Shown here: piece by piece, positions 23,435 through 30,689 of the stretch
How the letters are laid out: the number at the start of each line of letters is the position of its first letter
How positions within the stretch are numbered: position 1 is the stretch's first letter
Assembly: GCA_900542575.1 (NCBI GenBank)
Contig: UQOE01000006.1
Span: forward strand, 1 to 64,000
Reading direction: 5' to 3'
DNA: 64,000 nucleotides
DNA from: an uncultured Oscillospiraceae bacterium
GTDB lineage: Bacteria; Bacillota; Clostridia; Oscillospirales; Acutalibacteraceae
The notes under the pieces: generated by a model
What the model was told of the DNA's origin: nothing
The model's input: the letters and a program-made list of their open reading frames with translations, nothing else
Database searches by the model: none
Translations under genes and position numbers: made by a program

Positions 23435-23833
23435 ATGATCACAGAACTCAAATCTGCCCTCATCTATGACGGCACCGGATGGCTCCCCTATCTCGGTGAC
23501 ATCGTCATGGAAGACAGCATGGTCCAGCATATCGGGTACGGCCGGGATACTCTGTACCTGGAAGAGCCCGGCTATGACAGGAAAATCGACTGTGACGGTC
23601 TGGCCATCATCCCGGGCACCGATGCCCCGATGACAATGGCCAAATATGAGCGGGAAGTCCAGTACATCAAGGGAAGCGGAAAAACCGTACAGAAGGCCGT
23701 CCGCGACCTGACCGGACAGGGACCCGGACAGCGGGAATTTCTGAAGGACGGCGTTCCGGCCGATGTCGCTGTAGTAGATCTCCATACCTGGAAGATTGTA
23801 CGCGCCTATGCAGACGGGAGGGAACTGTCATGA
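23435..23833 (+). CDS. Miniature amidohydrolase-like protein without catalytic barrel
   Basis: This protein (132 residues) joins the two ends of an amidohydrolase. Residues about 1-60 (SALIYDGTGWLPYLGDIVMEDSMVQHIG ending in GLAIIPGTDAP in outline) match the N-terminal beta domain of imidazolonepropionase/dihydroorotase-like enzymes. Residues about 100-132 (GVPADVAVVDL, YADGREL) match their C-terminal beta strands. The metal-binding TIM barrel of about 250-300 residues between them is missing, with no HxH or carboxylated Lys. It is thus not a hydrolase. GGGAGG lies eight bases before the ATG, and its stop overlaps the next gene by four bases (ATGA), so the two proteins are coupled and may work together. 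Confidence 0.75.
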   Translation: MITELKSALIYDGTGWLPYLGDIVMEDSMVQHIGYGRDTLYLEEPGYDRKIDCDGLAIIPGTDAPMTMAKYEREVQYIKGSGKTVQKAVRDLTGQGPGQREFLKDGVPADVAVVDLHTWKIVRAYADGRELS

Positions 23834-26652
23834 AAAAAATCAAAAACTTCACGCCGAAGGAAGCGCTTGGCGGACGTATCGGCACCTACGGCACCGACAA
23901 ACCCAATAAATATATTCTGAAATGGGCAAAGATGGTTACCGACCGCATGCTTCAGCCGATTAACGGCTATAGTCCGGACTACTACGGTCTTGCCGCATTC
24001 GGTACGGAAGAGATGGCAAAGATTGCCCTGAAAATGAAACGCCGCAAGCCAAAAACACTGGATGAAATTGCCCGTCTCACCAAAATGGATAAAGTCCACC
24101 TGGAGGATGTCCTCGAGGAGATGTGCTATCTCGGCATCGCCGAATTCAACCACGAAAATCCGGATGGTATTAAGCGATATGAAATTAAGCAGTTCGTCCC
24201 CGGCTCCGCCGAAATGCTGAACGAGCATGAAGAATGGTTTGCCGACAATCCGGAACTCGCCGATATGTTTACCCAGGAGACCTATCTGCCATTCCAGGGC
24301 TTCGGCCCCATGGGTCTGACTCAGATGATTCCGCCCGGAGGAGCCGGCGTCGGCATGCACGTCATCCCGGTGGAAAAAGCCATTGAGGCAGAGAACACCT
24401 CCGTCGACATCGAACATATTTCCTATTGGCTGGACAAATACGAAGGCCACATTGCGGTCGGTCCATGTACCTGCCGCCAGGAGCGCCATGAACGCGGAGT
24501 CGGGTGCGCAGATGATCCCGGCAACTGGTGCATGGGGCTCGGCGACTTCGCCGACTACGGTGTTCAATCCAAGAAGCCCGGCCACTATGTCAGCAAGGAA
24601 GAGGCCCTGCGCATTCTGAAACGTGCCGAGGACAACGGATTTGTCCACCAGACCACCAACATTGACGGGGAAGACAAGATCTTCGCCATCTGCAACTGCG
24701 ACGCAAAAATCTGCAATGCCATCCGCACTTCGCAGCTCTTCAACACCCCCAACCTCTCCGCCTCGGCCTACCGCGCCCATGTCGATCCAAACAACTGTGT
24801 CGCCTGCGGCCGGTGCGTCCAGTACTGCCCGGTCGGCGCCGTTAAGCTCGGTCAGAAACTGCATAAGAAAGACGGCAGTGAGATCGAATATCCGAAAATG
24901 GATCTTCCGGACGACCACATCTGGCTTAAAAATCGCTGGGACCCGGACTATCGCGACAACGAGCGTGAGGAATGCTATGAGACCGGTACGGCCCCATGCA
25001 AAACGGCATGTCCTGCCCACATTGCCATCCAGGGCTACCTGCAGATGGCGAAAGAGGGCCGCTACGACGAAGCCCTCGAACTGATTAAACGTGAGAACCC
25101 GTTCCCGGCCGTCTGCGGACGCGTCTGCAACCGCAAGTGCGAAGAGGCCTGCACCCGCGGCACCATTGATGAGGCGGTTGCCATCGACGAAGTCAAAAAG
25201 TTTATCGCGCAGCGGGATCTGTTCGCGGAGACCCGGTTTATTCCGGAGATCAATCCGCCGTCCAGCCGCTTCACGGAATATCATGAGAAGATTGCCATTG
25301 TCGGCGCCGGCCCGGCCGGCCTCTCCTGTGCCTACTATCTTGCGACCCTCGGCTATAAGCCGACCGTTTTCGAGAAGCACGCACGTCCCGGCGGCATGAT
25401 GACCTACGGCATTCCCTCCTATAAGCTCCAGAAAGATGTCGTCGACGCAGAAATCGACGTCATCCGTCAGCTCGGTGTGGAAATCCGCTGCGGCGTCGAT
25501 GTCGGCAAAGATGTCACCATACAGCAGCTGCGCGACCAGGGCTATAAAGCCTTTTATCTCGCTATCGGCTGCCAGGGATCCCGTAAAGCCGGCGTCCCGG
25601 GCGAGGATGCGAAGGGCGTTATTTCTGCAGTGGATCACCTCGCGAAAGTCAACGGCGAAGAGGAATATCAGGTTCCGAAGAAAGTCGTCGTCATCGGCGG
25701 CGGAAATGTAGCAGTCGATGCGGCCCGCACCTCCGCCCGCCTCGGCGGCGAGGAAGTCTCCATGTACTGTCTGGAGCAGGCCAATGAAATGCCCGCTTCC
25801 GATGAGGAAGTCGAAGAGACCCTTGCTGAAAACATCAGCATCCACAATGGCTGGGGCCCGAAGGAATTTACGAAAGATGAAGACGGCAATGTTACCGGCG
25901 TCATCTTCAAGAAATGCACCCAGGTCCTCGATGCAAACCATAAGTTCAGCCCGAAGTACGACGAAAACGATACCATTACCGTCAAGGCCGACTATGTTAT
26001 CACATCCATTGGCCAGTGCATCGACTGGGGCGGACTGCTGGACGGGCAGTACATGGAATTTGTCCATGGCAATTACCCGAAAGCAGACAGCTTCACCTAT
26101 CAGACCGGCACCGAGGACATCTTTGTCGGCGGCGACCTGTATCACGGTCCCTCCTTTGTCATCAACGCCATTGGGGAAGGCCATGAGGCAGCCGAATCCA
26201 TCCACCGCTTTGTCCGCCCGACCTGTGACTCCCTTACCCTTGGCCGGGAGCACCGCCACTTTGTCGAGCTCAACAAGGACGATATCTCCGTTGACTCCTA
26301 CGACACGTCCAAACGACAGAAAGCCGAGCTGGTGGACGGGATCAACGTTGCAAAGACCTTTGACGAGTACAAACAGACCTTCTCCGAAGAGCAGGTTAAG
26401 ATTGAGACCGGCCGCTGCCTGAGCTGCGGCGCCTCGGTTGTGGACGACCACCGCTGCATCGGCTGCGGAATCTGCACGACAAAGTGCTCCTTCGATGCAA
26501 TCCATCTGACTCGCGATCATCCGGAGTGCACCCACTATGTCCGTGCCGAAGATATGGTAAGTGAGATCATCAAATATGTTCCGAAACGCATCGCAAAGAT
26601 TGCTGCTCGCTCGGTGAAAGACGCTGTCGCGAATCTGACTTCCGACAAATAA
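23830..26652 (+). CDS. Large Fe-S flavoprotein, GltD-like NAD(P) oxidoreductase
   Basis: The 940-residue protein has an N-terminal part with a winged-helix look (about 60-120) and a Cys-rich segment, a ferredoxin cluster CVACGRCVQYCP (about 321), a GltD-type Fe-S domain (CKTACPAHIAIQGYL, CGRVCNRKCEEACTR, about 388-435), an FAD motif IVGAGPAGLSC (about 488), an NAD(P) motif VIGGGNVAVDAART (about 620) and a C-terminal ferredoxin pair (CLSCGA, CIGCGICTTKC, about 861-890). Such proteins pass electrons between NAD(P)H and ferredoxin-like partners, as in NfnB and glutamate synthase beta subunits; the acceptor here is unknown. No glutamate synthase alpha subunit or NfnA is adjacent. It overlaps the mini amidohydrolase-like gene. 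Confidence 0.88.
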   Translation: MKKIKNFTPKEALGGRIGTYGTDKPNKYILKWAKMVTDRMLQPINGYSPDYYGLAAFGTEEMAKIALKMKRRKPKTLDEIARLTKMDKVHLEDVLEEMCYLGIAEFNHENPDGIKRYEIKQFVPGSAEMLNEHEEWFADNPELADMFTQETYLPFQGFGPMGLTQMIPPGGAGVGMHVIPVEKAIEAENTSVDIEHISYWLDKYEGHIAVGPCTCRQERHERGVGCADDPGNWCMGLGDFADYGVQSKKPGHYVSKEEALRILKRAEDNGFVHQTTNIDGEDKIFAICNCDAKICNAIRTSQLFNTPNLSASAYRAHVDPNNCVACGRCVQYCPVGAVKLGQKLHKKDGSEIEYPKMDLPDDHIWLKNRWDPDYRDNEREECYETGTAPCKTACPAHIAIQGYLQMAKEGRYDEALELIKRENPFPAVCGRVCNRKCEEACTRGTIDEAVAIDEVKKFIAQRDLFAETRFIPEINPPSSRFTEYHEKIAIVGAGPAGLSCAYYLATLGYKPTVFEKHARPGGMMTYGIPSYKLQKDVVDAEIDVIRQLGVEIRCGVDVGKDVTIQQLRDQGYKAFYLAIGCQGSRKAGVPGEDAKGVISAVDHLAKVNGEEEYQVPKKVVVIGGGNVAVDAARTSARLGGEEVSMYCLEQANEMPASDEEVEETLAENISIHNGWGPKEFTKDEDGNVTGVIFKKCTQVLDANHKFSPKYDENDTITVKADYVITSIGQCIDWGGLLDGQYMEFVHGNYPKADSFTYQTGTEDIFVGGDLYHGPSFVINAIGEGHEAAESIHRFVRPTCDSLTLGREHRHFVELNKDDISVDSYDTSKRQKAELVDGINVAKTFDEYKQTFSEEQVKIETGRCLSCGASVVDDHRCIGCGICTTKCSFDAIHLTRDHPECTHYVRAEDMVSEIIKYVPKRIAKIAARSVKDAVANLTSDK

Positions 26653-26656
26653 AAAA

Positions 26657-26700
26657 ACAGGCAAAACGGCAGTCAGTCCATAAGGGCTGGCTGCCGTTCT
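26657..26700. terminator. Terminator between converging genes
   Basis: An interrupted stem built on AACGGCAG/CTGCCGTT (26665-26672 with 26691-26698) has T runs on both sides, better on the minus strand. Confidence 0.65.
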
Positions 26701-26784
26701 TGTTCTTTACAGGTCCTTTTGGTTCCACTCAACAAGTGTTAGTTATTTAGCATTTGTGAAGTCATTGCGAGGAGGTTCTCTGTA

Positions 26785-28188
26785 TCAGTCTTCCGGCTTT
26801 CCGTTGGCCGTTTTTTCATTGATGCCTTTGATCTGCTTGTCAAACCCTTCCGTGCTCTCCTTCATAAACAGGACCTTGACGGTCATGAAGATAAGCTGAA
26901 GGTCCGTGCGGATGGAGTAGTTCTCAATATAGAAAAGATCCAGCTTCAGTTTGTCATAGGCCGTGGTGTTGTACTTGCCATAGATCTGAGCGTAGCCGGT
27001 GAGACCTGCCTTGACCTTCAGGCGGTACTTGAACTCCGGAATATCCCTGGTATAGGCCTCGACGTTTTCCACGCGCTCCGGACGCGGGCCGACAATGGAC
27101 ATGTCGCCCTTGAGGATATTTAGGATCTGCGGCATCTCATCGAACCGGGTAGCGCGGATGACCCGTCCCACTTTCGTAATGCGCTCATCGTCTGTGACCG
27201 CGGGGTGCGCTTTCCCGTCTGCCTCGGCGTTGACGATCATACTGCGGAACTTAATGATCTGGAAGACTTTGCCGTCTTTTGTGACGCGGTCCTGTTTGTA
27301 GAAGACCGGCCCGCCGTCCTCAAGCTTGATCAGCAGGGCCACAATGGCCATCAGCCAGCCGACTCCTGCCAGCGCAATCAGACAGAGCAGGATGTCCATA
27401 AACCGTTTGAAGAAACGGCGCTCAAAGGTAAGACCGGCATTGCGGCAGCGCAGCAGCGGGGTATCAAACAGATGGATGTTCTCCCCCGACCGGATAATAA
27501 TATCCGAAATTTTCGGCACCACATAAGTCAGTTTATTGTGATCATAGCAGTACTTTAGGATATCGTTGCGGATCGACCCCGAGATATCGCAGATGATGGC
27601 GCCGTCATAGCGGTCGATGCGTTTTTTGATGTAATCCATATCCTGGTCAATGCTGATGGCCTCACAGATGTGGAACTGGTCATCCCGGACAGACATCTTC
27701 CATACAAGGTTCGTGGCGGAGTGATAGCTGTAGATGACCACGACATCTCTCGGCGGATAGAGCCGCTTGTAGCCGTAGGCCGCCACATAGGACCAAAGAA
27801 GAATGATACCCATCTGGACGAGGAACATGATGAAAACCGGATACACCGCCACCATTTTTCTCGCAACCAGTGACATGATAAAGTACATGATGAAGTCGAC
27901 GATAAATGTCGTAAGGCCTTGCGAGTAGACGATGTCGCTCACCTTATAGACATCAATCTGCAGGGCACCGTAGATTCGGGAGAAAATATACTGCAGGACA
28001 AAATAGAGGCCGACCAGCAGAATATTGCCGCGGCGGAAGAAGGCCCAGACGATGCCGATGTTAATGTAATGGACCCAGGTATACCCGAACACAGCAGTCA
28101 GGCAGACAAGAATGCACAGAGTTACAAAGAACATGAAGGTGCGCTGAAACTCCATTCCGCGCTGGGATTTTTTCTTTTTCTTTTTCAA
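26785..28188 (-). CDS. Polyprenyl-phosphate sugar-1-phosphate transferase
   Basis: This 467-residue membrane protein starts surface-polysaccharide synthesis by moving a sugar phosphate onto undecaprenyl phosphate. It has about five N-terminal membrane spans, a central nucleotide-sugar-like domain, one more span (about residue 285-305) and the C-terminal bacterial sugar transferase domain with KFRSM, a FDEMPQILNILKGDMS segment and GPRPE. I start at TTG 28186-28188: GGAGG lies seven bases upstream and TTGA overlaps the queH stop. The N-terminus is a run of six Lys. It is likely to work with the export and glycosyltransferase cassette at 37-44 kb. Confidence 0.88.
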   Translation of the reverse strand: MKKKKKKSQRGMEFQRTFMFFVTLCILVCLTAVFGYTWVHYINIGIVWAFFRRGNILLVGLYFVLQYIFSRIYGALQIDVYKVSDIVYSQGLTTFIVDFIMYFIMSLVARKMVAVYPVFIMFLVQMGIILLWSYVAAYGYKRLYPPRDVVVIYSYHSATNLVWKMSVRDDQFHICEAISIDQDMDYIKKRIDRYDGAIICDISGSIRNDILKYCYDHNKLTYVVPKISDIIIRSGENIHLFDTPLLRCRNAGLTFERRFFKRFMDILLCLIALAGVGWLMAIVALLIKLEDGGPVFYKQDRVTKDGKVFQIIKFRSMIVNAEADGKAHPAVTDDERITKVGRVIRATRFDEMPQILNILKGDMSIVGPRPERVENVEAYTRDIPEFKYRLKVKAGLTGYAQIYGKYNTTAYDKLKLDLFYIENYSIRTDLQLIFMTVKVLFMKESTEGFDKQIKGINEKTANGKPED

Positions 28189-28811
28189 GGGGTATCCTCC
28201 CTCCACGAGAATTCGCATCCGCAGAAATTCTGCCGGTAAAGATGGTACTGATGAGAAAGCTCTATGGAACGTTTGTATCCGTTCTTCTTCTTGAAATCTG
28301 AGACCAGATACGGTACCCCGCAGGTCTCCTGAAGTTCCAGGCCCAGCCGGTTGAGCCACTGGGCATTCTTATAGGGGCTGACCGTCAGCGTTGTGCTGAA
28401 CCATGCAAAGCCTCTGCGCTTCGCCTCTTCTCCGGTTCGGCGCAGGCGCTGTTCATAGCAGAGATGGCAGCGGGCGCCGCCCTCCGGGTCATCCTCGCGG
28501 CCCTGTACCACGCGGAGAAAGCTCTCATGTTCGTGGTCGCAGTCCAGGAAGCGGATCTTCCGGCCCTCTGCGTTCATCTGCGCAATCAGATCCAGCTGCA
28601 CCGCCTTTCGGTGCACATACTCTTCCTCCGGCGCGATACAGGGATTGTAATAAAATACGGTGATGTCAAAATGCGGCTCCAGGTACTCCAGCACATAGCT
28701 GGAGCACGGTCCGCAGCAGCTGTGAAGGAGAAGCGACGGGCGTTTCCCGTCCAGGCCTTCGAGAATGGCGTCCAGTTCTCTCTGGTAATTGATTTTTGGC
28801 TGATTCGTTAT
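28185..28811 (-). CDS. queH: Epoxyqueuosine reductase QueH with ATA start
   Basis: QueH reduces epoxyqueuosine to queuosine in tRNA with an iron-sulfur cluster. The frame codes HSCCGPCSSYVLEYL (Cys 32, 33, 36) and later RCHLCYEQRL, the two Cys groups of the family. No ATG, GTG or TTG lies before the first group; the nearest is a GTG at 28694 that would remove it. The frame also codes the usual family opening (INYQRELDAIL), and just before it is ATA at 28809-28811, seven bases after GGAGG. I take ATA as the start (208 residues). The ATA overlaps the stop of the WYL gene (CATAA). An ancestral ATGA overlap changed by one base, or a sequencing error, would explain it. Confidence 0.75.
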   Translation of the reverse strand: MTNQPKINYQRELDAILEGLDGKRPSLLLHSCCGPCSSYVLEYLEPHFDITVFYYNPCIAPEEEYVHRKAVQLDLIAQMNAEGRKIRFLDCDHEHESFLRVVQGREDDPEGGARCHLCYEQRLRRTGEEAKRRGFAWFSTTLTVSPYKNAQWLNRLGLELQETCGVPYLVSDFKKKNGYKRSIELSHQYHLYRQNFCGCEFSWREDTP

Positions 28812-29824
28812 GACTGCTCCTCCCCTTCGTAAAGAGCCAGTGTATCCCGCGCACGTCGGACAATATCTGCACGGACATCTGCCGGCTCCAGGACTTCCAT
28901 TTCGCTGCCGAACTGGAACACCCAGCGCTCAAACCCGGCGCTGGTGAACACATCGGCTTTCACGCGAAAATACTCTTTTGTCTTCGGGTCTTCCCAGCGA
29001 ATGGCGCGCTCGCCGAAGCGGTCCTTCATCTGACTGAAAAGTCTGCCCGCACAGCGCAGCGTCACCGGATGCAGCTCTCCGGAGAAATCATTGAACATGG
29101 CCGCTTTGTACCGGTTTGCATCGAACCCGTTTTGAAACTCCGGGGCAAAGGAACTGCAGGGAATGCGCTCTTCGGCGGTCTCCGTTGCACTCTGTACCCG
29201 GTCCAGGCGCAGATGCATGAAGTTCGGATGAGAGCTCTTGTTGCAGACGAGGTAATAGTTGTTGTCCGACCAGATGAGTGCATAGGGGCTTACAACCAGC
29301 GGAGAGGCCTTGTCGGCGTTGGCTTTTTGGTATTGAACCTGTACCTTTCGGTCATCGGCAATGGCCTGCATAAAAACCGCAATATTGTAGAAGCCGCTGT
29401 CGCGCCCGGTGCTGCCGTCGTCCTCGTCGGTGTTGAGATAGCTGTATCGCTCATCAAAGGACCGTCGCTCCGCCTCCGAGAGAGAGGTTTTCAGGATACG
29501 GTCCAGCAGGTCCCGCTTCAGGTGATTCGACATAACGGAGGTGGACTGAAAGGCATCGATCAAAAGCAGAAGCTCCTGTTCCTCAAACAGACGGTCTTCC
29601 AGATACCACCCGCGGGAAGCGGGTTCCGCCTTCTCAACATCCAGTCCGAAGTCCTCCAGCACTTTCAGGCTGGTATAGATGGACTTGCGCTCCGACTCAA
29701 TGCCGACTTTCTGCAGCTCGTCGCAGATATCCTGTGCATTCATCGGATGGTCAATATCCGATTTCTCCTTGAGTATTTTCCATAGGTAGAGGACCTTCAA
29801 TTTGGAATTTGCTCTTCCTGCCAT
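28808..29824 (-). CDS. WYL-domain transcriptional regulator
   Basis: The 338-residue protein has an N-terminal helix-turn-helix (about residues 1-75, with a KSIYTSLKVLEDFG recognition segment), a WYL sensor domain (about 150-235, with PYALIWSDNNYYLVC and a MHLRLDRV stretch) and a C-terminal WCX-like extension. Such proteins bind DNA and sense nucleic acids or small ligands. A perfect palindrome (29844-29859) lies 20 bases upstream of the start and may be its own operator. The stop codon overlaps the queH start, so queH and the sugar transferase are probably co-transcribed with it. Confidence 0.88.
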   Translation of the reverse strand: MAGRANSKLKVLYLWKILKEKSDIDHPMNAQDICDELQKVGIESERKSIYTSLKVLEDFGLDVEKAEPASRGWYLEDRLFEEQELLLLIDAFQSTSVMSNHLKRDLLDRILKTSLSEAERRSFDERYSYLNTDEDDGSTGRDSGFYNIAVFMQAIADDRKVQVQYQKANADKASPLVVSPYALIWSDNNYYLVCNKSSHPNFMHLRLDRVQSATETAEERIPCSSFAPEFQNGFDANRYKAAMFNDFSGELHPVTLRCAGRLFSQMKDRFGERAIRWEDPKTKEYFRVKADVFTSAGFERWVFQFGSEMEVLEPADVRADIVRRARDTLALYEGEEQS

Positions 29825-29843
29825 AGTCTCCCCCTGTCCATTA

Positions 29844-29859
29844 AACTGTACATACAGTT
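29844..29859 (-). promoter_or_regulatory. Palindrome upstream of the WYL regulator gene
   Basis: AACTGTA-CA-TACAGTT is a perfect 7-bp inverted repeat at 29844-29859, between the start codon at 29824 and any promoter. It is a good candidate for autoregulation. Confidence 0.5.
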
Positions 29860-29907
29860 ACAACATACCATAAAGGCTCCTAAAATACCAGAGCGCCGCC
29901 GGCTCAA

Positions 29908-29937
29908 TTGACAAAATGACGTGGTGCACGGTACAAT
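29908..29937 (+). promoter_or_regulatory. Promoter of tRNA-Leu
   Basis: TTGACA (29908-29913), 18 bases, TACAAT (29932-29937), 13 bases before the tRNA. Confidence 0.7.
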
Positions 29938-29949
29938 GAGAATTATTAT

Positions 29950-30034
29950 GCGGGTATGGTGGAATTGGCAGACACGCAAGATTTAGGATCTTGTGCCGCA
30001 AAGCATGCAGGTTCGAGCCCTGTTACCCGCACCA
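29950..30034 (+). tRNA. tRNA-Leu (anticodon TAG)
   Basis: The 85-base gene has the acceptor stem GCGGGTA/TACCCGC, the TAG anticodon (29984-29986) in a TTTAGGA loop closed by CAAGA/TCTTG, a variable arm of the long class, the T loop GTTCGAGC and an encoded CCA end. It reads CUA and probably other CUN leucine codons. It has its own promoter and a terminator right behind it. Confidence 0.95.
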
Positions 30035-30038
30035 AACG

Positions 30039-30075
30039 AACAGCGAGCCCGCTTCTCAGCGGACTCGCCTGTTTT
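30039..30075. terminator. Terminator between tRNA-Leu and ybaK
   Basis: A hairpin with interrupted pairing (AACAG-CGAG-CCGC against GCGG-CTCG-CTGTT) is followed by TTTTATTTC and serves the converging genes. Confidence 0.65.
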
Positions 30076-30574
30076 ATTTCATGGTGATGTCATCAAAAGA
30101 GGCGTGGATCAGCCCCGCGAGGTCTTTCGGATTCAGCAGAATCTGGGTGCCTCGTTTGCCGCCGGAGATGTGGATGGCGGGAAGCCCCTCCGCACTCCGG
30201 TCGATAACCGTGGTGAACTGTTTCTTCATGCCAATGGGACTGCACCCGCCGCGGATATACCCGGTGACTTTGTTGATATCCTTGACATGGATCATCTCCA
30301 CCGATTTTTCCCCGACCGACCGGGCCGCCGCCTTCAGGTCCAGCTCCTCCTCCGCGGGAATGACAAAGACATAGTGTTCCCGGCTCTTCCCCTCGGTCAC
30401 CAGCGTCTTGTACACCGTCTTCGGATCCTCACCCAGCGAGCGCGCGACCGTCGCCCCGTAGTAATGGCTGTCCTCCACGTCGGTATCCTCATAGGACCGT
30501 GCCTCGTAAGAGATCTTCGCCCTGTCGAGGATACGCATGACATTGGTCTTGTTCTCTTTGGATTTCTTTCCCAT
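30074..30574 (-). CDS. ybaK: Cys-tRNA(Pro) deacylase YbaK
   Basis: YbaK hydrolyses Cys-tRNA(Pro), which prolyl-tRNA synthetase makes by mistake. The 166-residue protein has the INS/YbaK fold with the conserved KTLV segment, whose Lys is needed for catalysis, the FVIPAEEELDLKAAAR block, GYIRGGCSPIG and the HISGGKRGTQILLNP region. Length and motifs match YbaK/EbsC. The ATG has AGAAAGGCAG upstream. It is divergent from the hydrogenase gene. Confidence 0.93.
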   Translation of the reverse strand: MGKKSKENKTNVMRILDRAKISYEARSYEDTDVEDSHYYGATVARSLGEDPKTVYKTLVTEGKSREHYVFVIPAEEELDLKAAARSVGEKSVEMIHVKDINKVTGYIRGGCSPIGMKKQFTTVIDRSAEGLPAIHISGGKRGTQILLNPKDLAGLIHASFDDITMK

Positions 30575-30625
30575 TCGGATCTGCCTTTCTATTTTTCAAT
30601 AATTTGATGTCATATTCTGCCATTT

Positions 30626-30635
30626 ATGGTACCAT
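30626..30635. promoter_or_regulatory. Short palindrome between ybaK and the hydrogenase gene
   Basis: ATGGTACCAT is a perfect 10-base palindrome midway between the divergent genes. A -10-like GATAAT lies at 30655-30660 with no good -35. Confidence 0.25.
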
Positions 30636-30689
30636 TGTTAAGCAAAAAATGTTTGATAATTTATTAACGTAAAGAGAGAAGCATCCAAT

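Noticed and set aside
23434..23833. The mini amidohydrolase-like gene as a frameshifted full enzyme
   Set aside because: Neither neighbouring frames nor flanking DNA encode the missing barrel, and only 400 bases are available, so it is not a frameshift.
23806..26664. A 952-codon open frame on the minus strand opposite the Fe-S flavoprotein
   Set aside because: The plus-strand frame holds clear FAD, NAD(P) and ferredoxin motifs. The antisense frame has none and is a codon-bias shadow.
28666..28953. A 95-codon minus-strand frame over the queH start
   Set aside because: It overlaps both queH and the WYL gene in another frame. The queH frame, not this one, codes the conserved Cys motif.
30636..30678. 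A Rex site upstream of the [FeFe] hydrogenase (TTGTTAAG and TTATTAACG half sites)
   Set aside because: The half sites are too far apart and not in the palindromic arrangement Rex needs.
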